From positions 1-45,485 of the IMG/VR virus record IMGVR_UViG_3300037833_000028: 45,485 nt of DNA. The stretch is one strand, 5' to 3'. The translations under genes and the position numbers were made by a program. Positions 29,546 through 37,935 of the stretch are shown in pieces (within the stretch, counting starts at the first letter, position 1; each line of letters begins with the position of its first letter). The notes under the pieces are model-generated. The model did not search any database. It saw only the letters and a program-made list of their open reading frames with translations, and was not told where the DNA came from. Source of the stretch: a virus.

Positions 29546-29794
29546 ATGATTTCAGCTGAACAGATTAATTTATTAACGCCGATTCTCGCCGCACAAGGGT
29601 TCAGGTGGGAAAATTCCTACGCTACAAAAGCGATATTCACGAACGGCAGACATCCGGAAATCTACTGGCTGACGATTTATCTGCAAACTGAAAAGCCGGT
29701 TGCCGAAGTGCGGCGAGATGATGAATTGTGCCGCACAATCGAGGCGGAAGATTATGGTGACTTTGAAGGGAAAATAAAAGCGGGCGTGATTTGA
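29546..29794 (+). CDS. Small hypothetical protein after terL
   Basis: 82 residues, a compact alpha/beta chain (SAEQINLLTPILAAQGFRWENSYATKAIFTNGRHPEIYWLTIYLQ). No named domain. GGAG lies 7-10 bases before the ATG. It is the last gene of the terminase block and is followed by two hairpins, one of which starts within its stop codon (29792-29799 with 29805-29812). Confidence 0.6.
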   Translation: MISAEQINLLTPILAAQGFRWENSYATKAIFTNGRHPEIYWLTIYLQTEKPVAEVRRDDELCRTIEAEDYGDFEGKIKAGVI

Positions 29795-29822
29795 GATTTG
29801 ATAAAAATCTCAATAAAAATTA

Positions 29823-29858
29823 AAAAGGCTGAGAATAAATTTCAAATCTCAGCCTTTT
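29823..29858. terminator. Bidirectional terminator between convergent genes
   Basis: AAAAGGCTGAGA (29823-29834) pairs perfectly with 29847-29858. A precedes it and T follows, so it can stop transcription from both sides. It lies between the plus-strand gene ending at 29794 and the minus-strand cargo gene ending at 29861. Confidence 0.8.
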
Positions 29859-29860
29859 AG

Positions 29861-30481
29861 TTATTTTAAGTCGGACTGCCAAACAGAACCGTCATCGTAT
29901 TGAACACTTTTGATATTTATTTGCTCAATATACGATTCTGATGAATCCTTACCTGCATTTTTTGCGTTGACTACGCGAACGGGAGGAGCCGGAAACTTTG
30001 CTGTTAACTTTTCAGTTTCATCTTTTTTAAGACGTGTTTTGCTCGTAAATGTGTGTTTTCCTACCTCTTGTTTTGAAGTTGGGTCAAGGAATATGTACTC
30101 CCATGCGATAATTCTAATCGTCTTTGATCCAGTGTTACGAACTTTTATTTGATAATTATAAACTCTTGAAATTTCCGTAGTAATGGTTGTCGGATTTGTT
30201 TCTACAGTATTTTTCGCAGTCGTTGGCAGCGGTTCTTCCGGTAAGCCTCGTTGTTTTCTAATCACGTTATCTTGAATAGTCTGTTTTCGATCTTTCATTA
30301 GCTGATTGGTTTCGTTGTTTGGCTGAAATGGGTCTGTGTCAAGCATACCGCCGGAAGAACTGGTTGAGTCGTGATTCCATTTTTTCTCTAATACTTGAAC
30401 AGGAGACGAAGCGGATAAAGTCTGAGCCGAAGTTTGTGTCAGCAGCAGAGCCAAAAACATTAGTAGAAATACATATTTCAT
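29861..30481 (-). CDS. Exported cargo protein, unknown function
   Basis: 207 residues from the ATG at 30481, with AAAGAGG about 8 bases ahead. The longer frame to 30607 lacks this. Signal peptide MKYVFLLMFLALLLTQTSAQ. The mature C-terminal half (YNYQIKVRNTGSKTIRIIAWEYIFLDPTSKQEVGKHTF...VRVVNAKNAGKD...VQYDDGSVWQS) is a beta-sandwich-like pattern that I associate with exported proteins of Acidobacteriota. It faces the opposite way to the surrounding virion genes, as expected of lysogenic cargo. Confidence 0.7.
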   Translation of the reverse strand: MKYVFLLMFLALLLTQTSAQTLSASSPVQVLEKKWNHDSTSSSGGMLDTDPFQPNNETNQLMKDRKQTIQDNVIRKQRGLPEEPLPTTAKNTVETNPTTITTEISRVYNYQIKVRNTGSKTIRIIAWEYIFLDPTSKQEVGKHTFTSKTRLKKDETEKLTAKFPAPPVRVVNAKNAGKDSSESYIEQINIKSVQYDDGSVWQSDLK

Positions 30482-30601
30482 AGTTAAACCTCTTTTTTGA
30501 TTTTCACTATCCAGCATGAAGGAAATCTTATACCTGTTTAAGTAATTGGGCAAGATTTTTTGAATTTTATCATCAAATTTAGTTGCATACGCAAAATCTT
30601 G

Positions 30602-30630
30602 TTGCATTTAAGCAGATAATCGTTTACATT
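30602..30630 (+). promoter_or_regulatory. Candidate promoter for the head/tail block
   Basis: TTGCAT (30602-30607) and TACATT (30625-30630), 17-base spacer. The start point would fall near 30637, about 28 bases before the conserved leader. No gene occupies 30482-30765, which otherwise holds this promoter and the leader. Confidence 0.4.
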
Positions 30631-30664
30631 TTCAATAGAAATCAGCACGTTGTCTGATTTCACT

Positions 30665-30757
30665 AATTTTGCTGGGCGCATTCTCGCCCGAACCTATCGA
30701 GTTAAGCGCGGTAGAGATTCACAAACAAGTGTTTCTCTACCGCGCTTTTTATTTTTC
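30665..30757 (+). promoter_or_regulatory. Conserved structured leader with terminator, copy 2
   Basis: The 5' part repeats copy 1 (AATTTTGCTGGGCGC, then TTCTCGCCCGAA). First hairpin: 30674-30678 with 30685-30689. Main stem: 30704-30717 with 30734-30747, 14 perfect pairs and a 16-base loop, then T-rich DNA to 30756. The stem has no sequence similarity to copy 1. CTCG (30683-30686) can pair with CGAG (30698-30701) as in copy 1. The portal gene starts 9 bases later. Confidence 0.6.
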
Positions 30758-30765
30758 TACGTTAA

Positions 30766-32133
30766 ATGCTGCAAACCGCGACCGCGCCAAAAGAATTAAC
30801 CGATACCGAGCTGCAAAACGAATATGTCAGCGGCGGCGGAGGTTACGCGTCTATCACGCTCTCGCTCGAATCGGTTGACCGGCTGCGAAACAATCTGACG
30901 GCTCAAACCAGAGCGGCGATGCGCTATGACTCGGAAGTCGAATCATCGGTCGAATTTCTGCTCGATGCCGTGTTCGCCGACGGAATTGCGCCAGTGCCGG
31001 TTATTACCGACGATGAAGACGAAGAATTCGCGCTCTCGAAAGAAATCGCTGATTTTGTGGCGAAAGCGACCGGCGGCGACACTCCGCGCACGCTGGCTTC
31101 AGTGGTTCGCGAAGTTGCTCGTGATGCTTTTTATTCCGGCGTGAAGACAGGCGAGATTGTTTTGAAAGTCGCCGATAATGGCAATTTAATTTTAGACCGC
31201 GTTAATCCTAAACCTAATTCATCCGTGTCGTTCGTCTGCGACCGCTTCAATAATGTTCTCGGTTTGACAAGCTGGAACCGCAATTACTCGATCACCGAAA
31301 TTGTCGCAAAACAGGACGAAATTATTCCGCGCGAAAAGTTTCTTATTATTCAGTTCGAACTAGAAGACAATCACCCGGGCGGCGTGTCGAAAATCCGCGC
31401 CGCTTACGATGATTGGTGCGATAAAAAGCTGACCCGCGATCAATACAAGGAATGGCGGCGGACTTCTGCAATTCCGAAGAAAGTCGGCATTACCCATCAA
31501 GGCGCAACGGAGCGAAAAGTTTTCGGAGCTGACGGGAAACCTAAAATGAACGGCAGCATTCCCGAAACAGTTTCGCCGCAAAAGGATATGCTCACCGCGC
31601 TCGAAGGATTCGCTAACAATTCGAGCGTAGCAGTTCCGCATTCCGCCGATGTTAAACAGCTCGAAGTGCAGGGAACCGGCGAACAGTTCGTCAAAGCTCT
31701 AAAATACAACAATTCAGGTATTCGCAAAGCCATTCTTGGAGATTCCGTTTCGACCGGCGAAGACGATAAAGGTGTCAAAGCGGCAAAAGAGGTCTCGATG
31801 GATGTCGTCAATTTGCGCATCAAGTTCACTAAAAACACCATTGCCGATGCAGTCCGGCGCGACGTTTACCGGCTTTTAACAGTCGTCAATTTCGGAGCGG
31901 ATAAAGTCCATTTGACGCCGCGCTGCTCGCTCGGAGACACCGAACGCCGAGACTGGGAAGCAACGCTGAATGCGCTCTCGACAGCCGGATGGGAAATGAC
32001 CGACGAACAAATGCGCGAAGGCGACGTGATCGCCGGATTCACGCCGCGCGATAAGAATTGGAAGCGCGAACCGGAACCAAAGCCGCAGCCGCCGATTGAA
32101 GATGCGGTTGCGGGCGCGGGAGAAGAGGAATAA
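30766..32133 (+). CDS. Portal protein
   Basis: 455 residues. The pattern LTAQTRAAMRYDSEVESSVEFLLDAVFADG, VRDAFYSGVKTGEIVLK, RVNPKPNSSVSFVCDRF and the later EDNHPGGVSKIRAAYDDW is that of phage portal proteins of the DUF935/SPP1-like kind. The dodecameric portal is the DNA gate of the head. The C-terminus is Glu/Pro-rich. The ATG has no ribosome-binding site and lies 9 bases after the T tract of the leader. The next gene starts directly after the stop. Confidence 0.85.
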   Translation: MLQTATAPKELTDTELQNEYVSGGGGYASITLSLESVDRLRNNLTAQTRAAMRYDSEVESSVEFLLDAVFADGIAPVPVITDDEDEEFALSKEIADFVAKATGGDTPRTLASVVREVARDAFYSGVKTGEIVLKVADNGNLILDRVNPKPNSSVSFVCDRFNNVLGLTSWNRNYSITEIVAKQDEIIPREKFLIIQFELEDNHPGGVSKIRAAYDDWCDKKLTRDQYKEWRRTSAIPKKVGITHQGATERKVFGADGKPKMNGSIPETVSPQKDMLTALEGFANNSSVAVPHSADVKQLEVQGTGEQFVKALKYNNSGIRKAILGDSVSTGEDDKGVKAAKEVSMDVVNLRIKFTKNTIADAVRRDVYRLLTVVNFGADKVHLTPRCSLGDTERRDWEATLNALSTAGWEMTDEQMREGDVIAGFTPRDKNWKREPEPKPQPPIEDAVAGAGEEE

Positions 32134-33627
32134 ATGAAGCGAGTAATTTCATATATCGAAAGCGCAATGTGGGCTTGCCGCGCTCAGGAATTTGACGCCT
32201 TATGCCGCGTAGCATACCGCGAATCCGATAATCTCGACGCTATTTTAGAAGCGGCGGAATTTGATACTGAAGGCAATTCTCTCAAATTCGACGCGATGCT
32301 GGCGAAAAAAGGCGAGCGGCTGAACGGAACCCGTTACGTTGAAATGCGCGAAAACGGAGTTGCCGTCATTGATGTCAATGGAGTCATCGCCAAACGGATG
32401 AGCTATTTTGCGGAAGTCTGCCGCGGCGGAACTTCTACCGAAACTTTGCTCAATGATTTTCAAGCGTCTCTCGACAGTCCGAATGTCAGTTCAATCATTT
32501 TTCACATCGATTCACCGGGCGGCGAAGCGTTCGGCATTAATGAGCTGGCTCAGGCGATTTTCGACGCGAGAGGAAAGAAACCTATCAAGGCTTACGTTTC
32601 CGGTCTCGGATGCTCCGGCGCTTACTGGATTGCTTCAGCCTGCGACGAAATCATCTGCGACAAATCAGCGTTCTTAGGCTCGATCGGCGTCGTTACATCT
32701 TGGACTGACGACAGCGGTTTTTACAAATCGATGGGCATTCGCCGCGAAGTCATCACTTCGACGAACGCGCCGTTCAAACGCTTGAATCTCGACATTGACG
32801 AGCACCGCGCGGAGCTGATGCGCGAGCTTGATTCTTTGGAGTCCGTGTTTCACAAAGCCGTCGCTCGCAACCGCAAAGTTTCGATCGAGCAAGTCAAACA
32901 GGACTTCAACCAAGGCGGAGTATTGAGCGGACTTGATGCCGTCAAAGCGAAGATGGCTGACCGCACGGGAAGTCTCGAAGATGTTGTTAAAAAACTTTCC
33001 AGAAATGGTAAATCAAATGCGTCATTCGGCGCGGAAAAAACAGGAGATATAAAAATGAGTACTTTAGCAGAAAAAGTAAAAGCGTTTTTCGCGTCCGAAG
33101 AAATTAAGCCTTTGCTTGAAGAGGACAAAGATTACGCGATTATTGCCGGCGACAAATCGCCGAATGTTTCGTCGGAAACGCAAAAACTTCAAACGGAAAA
33201 AGCTCAAGCCGAACAAAAAGCGGCGGCGGCGGAAAAAAAGCTGGCTGATTTCAAAGCCGAACAACAGCAGCATCGTCAGGCGCAAATCAAAACTGACGCT
33301 GAAAATTTCGTCGCGTCGGAAATCAAAGCCGGACGCTTGATTCCGGCTGAAAAGGAAATGTTTCAGTCGCTTTATCTTCAGGCGGCAGCGGACGATCAGG
33401 CTTCACCGCTCGCGGAAGGCTCGCGTCTCGACAATCTGAAGGCGATTCAGGAAAACCGCAAGCCGAACGGTTTAACAAGCGAACTACTCGACCCAAAAAC
33501 CGGCTTGAAAAATGTATCGGCGGACGATGATCCGGTGTCGAAACTGGAACAGAGCGGACACGATCAGGCTTTAGCTTACGTCGGCGCCGTGACGCCGAAC
33601 AACCCGAACTTAAAAGCCGTCAAATAA
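32134..33627 (+). CDS. S49-family head protease fused to scaffold
   Basis: 497 residues. The peptidase part (about 60-285) has IDSPGGEAFGINELA and the nucleophile Ser161 in GLGCSGAYW, with Lys215 (NAPFKR) as likely general base, about 54 residues later, as in SppA/SohB relatives. The C-terminal part (about 308-497) is a coiled-coil scaffold (QTEKAQAEQKAAAAEKKLADFKAEQQQ). It processes the head shell during assembly. A strong internal start at 33055 would make the scaffold alone, as in lambda C/Nu3. The Cys before the nucleophile is a little unusual. Confidence 0.88.
   Translation: MKRVISYIESAMWACRAQEFDALCRVAYRESDNLDAILEAAEFDTEGNSLKFDAMLAKKGERLNGTRYVEMRENGVAVIDVNGVIAKRMSYFAEVCRGGTSTETLLNDFQASLDSPNVSSIIFHIDSPGGEAFGINELAQAIFDARGKKPIKAYVSGLGCSGAYWIASACDEIICDKSAFLGSIGVVTSWTDDSGFYKSMGIRREVITSTNAPFKRLNLDIDEHRAELMRELDSLESVFHKAVARNRKVSIEQVKQDFNQGGVLSGLDAVKAKMADRTGSLEDVVKKLSRNGKSNASFGAEKTGDIKMSTLAEKVKAFFASEEIKPLLEEDKDYAIIAGDKSPNVSSETQKLQTEKAQAEQKAAAAEKKLADFKAEQQQHRQAQIKTDAENFVASEIKAGRLIPAEKEMFQSLYLQAAADDQASPLAEGSRLDNLKAIQENRKPNGLTSELLDPKTGLKNVSADDDPVSKLEQSGHDQALAYVGAVTPNNPNLKAVK
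33055..33627 (+). CDS. Head scaffold protein (internal start in the protease gene)
   Basis: 190 residues in the same frame as the protease. AGGAG (33042-33046) lies 8 bases before the ATG at 33055, as good as any start in the head operon. The chain is a charged coiled coil followed by a C-terminal region with SKLEQSGHDQALAYVG. Internal scaffold starts are established for lambda-like S49 head proteases. Here it is inferred from the signal and the domain limit. Confidence 0.6.
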   Translation: MSTLAEKVKAFFASEEIKPLLEEDKDYAIIAGDKSPNVSSETQKLQTEKAQAEQKAAAAEKKLADFKAEQQQHRQAQIKTDAENFVASEIKAGRLIPAEKEMFQSLYLQAAADDQASPLAEGSRLDNLKAIQENRKPNGLTSELLDPKTGLKNVSADDDPVSKLEQSGHDQALAYVGAVTPNNPNLKAVK

Positions 33628-33667
33628 CTGTGACGGTTAGCTGATAAAAAAAGGAGAAAGGAATTTT

Positions 33668-34156
33668 ATGTCTACTTACGGAAGACAGGTGCTAACCAAA
33701 ACAGGGCGCGACGTGATGGTGTTAGCCGATTTACAGGACGCGCAGTTTAAGGTCGGCGGCATCACGCGCGATTGGTCAACTTATACGGCGGCTCCGGCTC
33801 CGGCAACGCTGACCGATCAGACGCCGATTAAAACCGGCGAAAAATATTCGCGCTTCGGTCAAATCGAGTGCGAGATCACGGCGACCGGGAAATACGGACC
33901 GTATGACCCGGCGGCTTCAGACGGACGGCAGAATCTCGTCCGCGGCAAATGTTTTATCAACAATCGCACGATGAAGGAAAACGGTCACATCGCAGAATTG
34001 CAGTCGGGACCGGCAACCGATCATTCGCAGGTGTTCGACGGCGGAACGGTTTGGAAAGCCCGCGTTTTAATCAGCGGCGGCGCAGCCAGTCTCGCAGCCG
34101 GTCCGACCCTCGCGGCATTCGAAGCGGCGTTTCCGCGCATCGCTTACGCGCAGTAA
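33668..34156 (+). CDS. Head decoration protein
   Basis: 162 residues, beta-rich, with TPIKTGEKYSRFGQIECEITATGKYGPYD and GKCFINNRTMKENGHIAELQSG. Its place between protease and capsid, its size, and a very strong AAAGGAGAAAGGA before the ATG suit a lambda gpD-type decoration protein, made in large amounts. No signal peptide. The family is inferred mostly from order. Confidence 0.65.
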   Translation: MSTYGRQVLTKTGRDVMVLADLQDAQFKVGGITRDWSTYTAAPAPATLTDQTPIKTGEKYSRFGQIECEITATGKYGPYDPAASDGRQNLVRGKCFINNRTMKENGHIAELQSGPATDHSQVFDGGTVWKARVLISGGAASLAAGPTLAAFEAAFPRIAYAQ

Positions 34157-34197
34157 CAACACGGGGCTTGATTTTATAAAGGAGAACTAAAAACAAA

Positions 34198-35349
34198 ATG
34201 GATCCAAGAGAATTATTAAGCGCAGTGCGTGTTACCAAACTGATGCGTTCGCTGCAGGACTTACGCGGAATTCCCGGTAAGTTAGTCAATCTTCGACGCA
34301 CGCCGGTCATCCCGGCTGCCGAAAGTGAAATTATGGCGCAGTTTCAGGGTCAAATCCTGATCGCTGACTTAATCGCCGACGGTCAGCGCGCGGGCGTTTA
34401 TTCCGCCGGAAAAATGGCGCTGATCGGAAACAAAGTGCCGAACCTTAAAATCGGCGCCGCGCTTAATCAGGATCAGCTTAATCAGTTGATGACCGCGATT
34501 GCAGGAGTCGAGGTGGCTGATAATCTTTTCCCGACGACCGAAAGTCGCATCGTTGACAATCTGCGGATGGGCGTCTCCTACCGGATGGAAGCATTAATCG
34601 TCGCCGCCAAAATCGGCGATTATTCGTATGACCGTCTCGGCATCAAGCTCGAAGGCGTTAATTTCGGAATGCCGGCGGATTTGAAGATCACCATTGCTGA
34701 CGAATGGACGGATTCGGCGAACGCCAAGCCTGTTTCCGACATTATGCTCGCGAAACGCATCGGTTCGGTTAAATACGGCATCGTTTACGACCGCATCGTG
34801 ATGACGCTTTCGGCGTTCAACGCGATGATCGCGACGACCGAGTTTCAAAATAAATCGCGCACGTATCTCGCGCCGAACGTTTCGTTCACCAATCTGAACG
34901 GCGCCGACACGGAATTTCAGCGCAATCTGGCGACGAACGTTCTCGGCGTCCGCGAGATTGAGATCAATGACGCGCGATTCTGGCAGGAAGGCTTGAACGG
35001 TTCGCTCTCCAGCGCGCCGTTTGTGCCGAACAACAAAGTGATTCTCGAATCTTCGCAAAATGATAATGATGCGTCGGCGCTCGATTTCGCCAACGGCGTC
35101 GTCACCGAAGCGCTCATTTCCAATATGCCGGGATCGAAGATTCGTGGGCAGTTGCCTTTGAACGCACGAGGTCCGGTCGGCTATCAAACCGCTGAAGACA
35201 ATCCGCCGTCCGCCACATACTGGGGCGTCGGTCGCGGCTTCCCGCGTCGCCATTTGCGCCAACTGACGGCTTGCTTAACGGTAGCGCCGGATTCGGGCAC
35301 GGGTTCGATCGAAGAAACGATTGATTTCGCGGAAATTCCGTTCAGCTAA
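34198..35349 (+). CDS. Major capsid protein (E-type)
   Basis: 383 residues. The N-terminal part (ELLSAVRVTKLMRSLQDLRGIPGKLVNLRRTPVIPAAESEIMAQFQG) is long and helical. The central region includes LPFTTESRIVDNLRMG-like and GIVYDRIVMTLSAFNAMIATTEF patterns, as in HK97-fold capsid proteins of the lambda-E group. It follows protease, scaffold and decoration genes in the standard order. A hairpin after the stop may limit downstream transcription, so capsid is made in excess. Confidence 0.85.
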   Translation: MDPRELLSAVRVTKLMRSLQDLRGIPGKLVNLRRTPVIPAAESEIMAQFQGQILIADLIADGQRAGVYSAGKMALIGNKVPNLKIGAALNQDQLNQLMTAIAGVEVADNLFPTTESRIVDNLRMGVSYRMEALIVAAKIGDYSYDRLGIKLEGVNFGMPADLKITIADEWTDSANAKPVSDIMLAKRIGSVKYGIVYDRIVMTLSAFNAMIATTEFQNKSRTYLAPNVSFTNLNGADTEFQRNLATNVLGVREIEINDARFWQEGLNGSLSSAPFVPNNKVILESSQNDNDASALDFANGVVTEALISNMPGSKIRGQLPLNARGPVGYQTAEDNPPSATYWGVGRGFPRRHLRQLTACLTVAPDSGTGSIEETIDFAEIPFS

Positions 35350-35365
35350 AACGGCGTGAGTCATG

Positions 35366-35410
35366 AGCAGCGGGAAATTTAACAGCTTCCCGCTGCTTTC
35401 CGTTCAATTT
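35366..35410 (+). terminator. Attenuator-like hairpin after the capsid gene
   Basis: AGCAGCGGGAA (35366-35376) pairs perfectly with 35387-35397 (11 bp). A T-rich stretch starts about 8 bases later. It likely reduces transcription between the abundant capsid and the minor head genes. Confidence 0.55.
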
Positions 35411-35431
35411 TATTTCAGGGAGAAAAAAACA

Positions 35432-35806
35432 ATGGCTTTGACATTAAAACAAATGAGAGAGCGCATCGAAGCGGGAAATTCCGTGCTTTTTCAAGGGCGA
35501 ATTATCACGGACGTCGATAAATTGCCGACCGCCGCGCAGCTGGCGAAAACCGATGAAGAAAAGACCGCCGCCGCCGATGATCTGAAAGCGCAGATGCAGA
35601 AAATGCAGCAGCAGCTCGACGCTCTCGAAACGGCGAATACAAGTGAATCGGGAACCGGTGATTCCGACGACACGCTCGAAGATCTGATGAAGCACACTCG
35701 CGCTCAACTGGTTGAAAAAGCCGGAGAAGTTGGCGTGGAAGTCGGCGAATCGGACACGAAAGCCGAAATTTCGCAGAAAATTCTGGACGCGAACAAAGCT
35801 GAATAA
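35432..35806 (+). CDS. Head-associated protein with C-terminal HeH/SAP-like motif
   Basis: 124 residues from the ATG at 35432, with GGGAG about 9 bases ahead. MALTLKQMRERIEAGNSVLFQGRIITDVDKLPTAAQLA is a compact opening. A charged coiled coil (KAQMQKMQQQLDALE) and a helix-extension-helix motif (RAQLVEKAGEVGVEVGESDTKAEISQKIL) follow. Small proteins of this sort sit on heads or connectors. One-base overlap with the next gene (TAATG). Confidence 0.6.
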   Translation: MALTLKQMRERIEAGNSVLFQGRIITDVDKLPTAAQLAKTDEEKTAAADDLKAQMQKMQQQLDALETANTSESGTGDSDDTLEDLMKHTRAQLVEKAGEVGVEVGESDTKAEISQKILDANKAE

Positions 35807-36255
35807 TGCCGCAAATATCTACCGCCGTTTTCAAAGCTGTTTTTACGGCAACCAGCCGCGCAAACGATACCGAGGTTGCTTGGGGTTTGCGCGGCGGTCT
35901 GAAAAAACTGCGCAAGTTAGTCGGCGCGGCGGCGGTAGCTGATTATCTTACGGACATTCCAACGGATACGGAACGCGCCGACGATTTAGAAATGGCACAC
36001 GCACATCTCGCTTATGGTGTTTTGGCGAAACGAGCTGGTTCACGTCTTCGTGAAGGCGGCATTGTCATCAGCGAAACGCATAGTGAAGAAGGCACCAAGG
36101 AAACCTATATGACGCCGGAGCAGGTGAAGGTTTTCGTCGCCGAGCTTGAAGCAGAGGCGATGGAATATCTTGAGCCGTATTTAATCGCCGAAACGCACGA
36201 ATCCGTCGGCGGCGTGGAATTTAGCCATCCGGTCATCGGATGCGGTCAATGTTAA
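35806..36255 (+). CDS. Head-tail connector-like protein
   Basis: 149 residues, mostly helical, with AHAHLAYGVLAKRAGSRLREGG and VFVAELEAEAMEYLEPYLI. No named domain is recognised. The position, following the capsid and preceding tail completion genes, matches head-tail adaptors. A short C-terminal CGQC ends the chain. Coupled to the previous gene by TAATG. Confidence 0.55.
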   Translation: MPQISTAVFKAVFTATSRANDTEVAWGLRGGLKKLRKLVGAAAVADYLTDIPTDTERADDLEMAHAHLAYGVLAKRAGSRLREGGIVISETHSEEGTKETYMTPEQVKVFVAELEAEAMEYLEPYLIAETHESVGGVEFSHPVIGCGQC

Positions 36256-36265
36256 AGGAAAAACT

Positions 36266-36538
36266 ATGAGAATCAGAGATATTGCAAGACAAACGGTATT
36301 TATCACCGAAGACCCGACGATCATCCGCAAAGCCACGCTCGGCGATAAGTATGAAATCGTCTCCGAAGAAACGGCGATCGAGACTCGGCGCAAATCGCTC
36401 GAAAAGCTGAAAAAGGATGCAGTGATCGCTGAAGCCGTTCGTCTCGGCGTCGCCAACGATTCGTTCATCAATAAAGCTGAATTTATCGATGCGATCTTAG
36501 AAGCTGAAGCGGCGGTAACGACGACCGATGCAGCATAA
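36266..36538 (+). CDS. Small connector-region protein with HeH/SAP-like motif
   Basis: 90 residues. The C-terminal part (KKDAVIAEAVRLGVANDSFINKAEFIDAILEAEA) again resembles a helix-extension-helix fold, as in the protein at 35432. AAAGG lies ahead of the ATG. It overlaps the next gene by 11 bases. A structural role at the head-tail joint is likely from position only. Confidence 0.55.
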   Translation: MRIRDIARQTVFITEDPTIIRKATLGDKYEIVSEETAIETRRKSLEKLKKDAVIAEAVRLGVANDSFINKAEFIDAILEAEAAVTTTDAA

Positions 36539-37094
36539 AGGTTTAACAATTCAGGGAGTCGCGGCGGCGGTCGCGGCATTGATCACAGCGGCGAACGTCG
36601 GCGACGCGAACCTCGAAGTTTTCCCGCGCTGGACGAAAGAGTTGATACGCAACGACGAAACGCAGAACGCCGCGCGCGACGAGAAAAGCTTCAGTCTCAA
36701 TCGCTGGTATGTTCTGCCGTTCAATCGTTCGCTGACGAGGCAGACAGACCGCCGCAACTGCGAGCCGCCGGTTTCAGCAGAGCGAAAGAATACAGCGATT
36801 TTAGTTGTTCGCTTCCTTTACAGCTACCGGAAGTCAAAGGCGGAAGCGGCTGAGCCTGATACGCCGGAACAGCCGGACGCGGACGGCAAATATTCCGATG
36901 ATTATTTCTGGGAGCGGTTCGAGCGCACGGCTGATTATCTGTCGCTTCATCCGTTTCTCGACGCCAACCGTTCGGCGTATCACACGGAACTGCAGCTCGA
37001 TAAAACGGACCTTGTATATTTCCGGCGCGAATTGTGCCACGAGGCGACGGCTCGTTTGAGCTTAGAATACGCGGATTTTGTTAAAGAAACTTAA
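36528..37094 (+). CDS. Tail completion / terminator-like protein
   Basis: 188 residues. AAAVAALITAANVGDANLEVFPRWTKELI and later LQLDKTDLVYFRRELCHEATARLSLEYADF suggest a mixed alpha/beta fold. Position just before the tail tube gene fits a tail terminator or completion protein. No named family recognised. It overlaps the previous gene by 11 bases. Confidence 0.55.
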   Translation: MQHKGLTIQGVAAAVAALITAANVGDANLEVFPRWTKELIRNDETQNAARDEKSFSLNRWYVLPFNRSLTRQTDRRNCEPPVSAERKNTAILVVRFLYSYRKSKAEAAEPDTPEQPDADGKYSDDYFWERFERTADYLSLHPFLDANRSAYHTELQLDKTDLVYFRRELCHEATARLSLEYADFVKET

Positions 37095-37117
37095 ATTTTT
37101 ACGGGAGAAATATTTTT

Positions 37118-37930
37118 ATGTCAACAAAAAGATTAATTCGCGGTTCCGGCTGCGTTTACACGTCGCTTTTAGGTCCAGGCGGACAGCCGCTCGGTTACGA
37201 AGACGCCGGGGAAACTCCGAGCTTCGAGATCGGACTTGAAGCGGAATTTCTAGAAAGCCGCAACACCTGTCTGGTCGGCTCGCCGATTGACATCAGGGAG
37301 ATGCTGACGACAACTGCAACGGTCAGTATGGACACGAAAAGTTTCAAAAAGGAAACTCTCGCCCGAGCCATGTACGGCAATGCGGCACTTATTACCACTT
37401 CGGAGCTGACCGATCTGGAATGGCTGCCGCCGAACGGCACCGCATTTGAAGTCGGAAAAACTTATCGCCTGCCGAATCGCTTCGTGAACGTCGGCGATCT
37501 GGTCATTAAAGACAATGCCGCCACTCCCGCCGTTATCAACGCGTCGAAATACACGCTCGATAAAGTTTACGGTCTGATCAAATTCAACGACGTCGCCGGT
37601 CAAACGATGACGATGCTCCGTTTATCCGGCGACGTTAATCAGGCTGATGCAAACACGAACCAGATCGAGATCGTTTCGTTCGCCAACGCCGCGCCGAAGC
37701 CTTTTGCTCTGATGCTCAAAGGAGATTTCCTGCTCGAAGGCGTCGTTTACAAAGGAACGGTCGAGCTTTACAAAGTGCAGATCGAACCGGCTGGCTCAAT
37801 CCCGTGGAAAACCCAGGACGATTTCGCCACCATGTCACTTTCGGGAAGATGTCTCGCCAACGACGCGATGCCGGCGGACGCGGTTTTCGGCAACGTCGGA
37901 CATCATTTGTGGATTGGTGAAATCGCTTAA
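37118..37930 (+). CDS. Major tail tube protein
   Basis: 270 residues. Strong GGGAG before the ATG. Beta-rich with STKRLIRGSGCVYTSLLGPGG, GNAALITTSELTDLEWLP, YTLDKVYGLIKF and the C-terminal QDDFATMSLSGRCLAND, a layout known from siphovirus tail tube proteins. It directly precedes neck and chaperone genes. It polymerises around the tape measure. Assigned from order and fold-like pattern rather than a sure signature. Confidence 0.75.
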   Translation: MSTKRLIRGSGCVYTSLLGPGGQPLGYEDAGETPSFEIGLEAEFLESRNTCLVGSPIDIREMLTTTATVSMDTKSFKKETLARAMYGNAALITTSELTDLEWLPPNGTAFEVGKTYRLPNRFVNVGDLVIKDNAATPAVINASKYTLDKVYGLIKFNDVAGQTMTMLRLSGDVNQADANTNQIEIVSFANAAPKPFALMLKGDFLLEGVVYKGTVELYKVQIEPAGSIPWKTQDDFATMSLSGRCLANDAMPADAVFGNVGHHLWIGEIA

Positions 37931-37935
37931 AACCA

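Noticed and set aside
34594-35262. Long open minus-strand frame (222 codons) opposite the capsid gene
   Set aside because: It is a composition shadow of the capsid gene: no start signal, and an arginine-rich nonsense-like translation.
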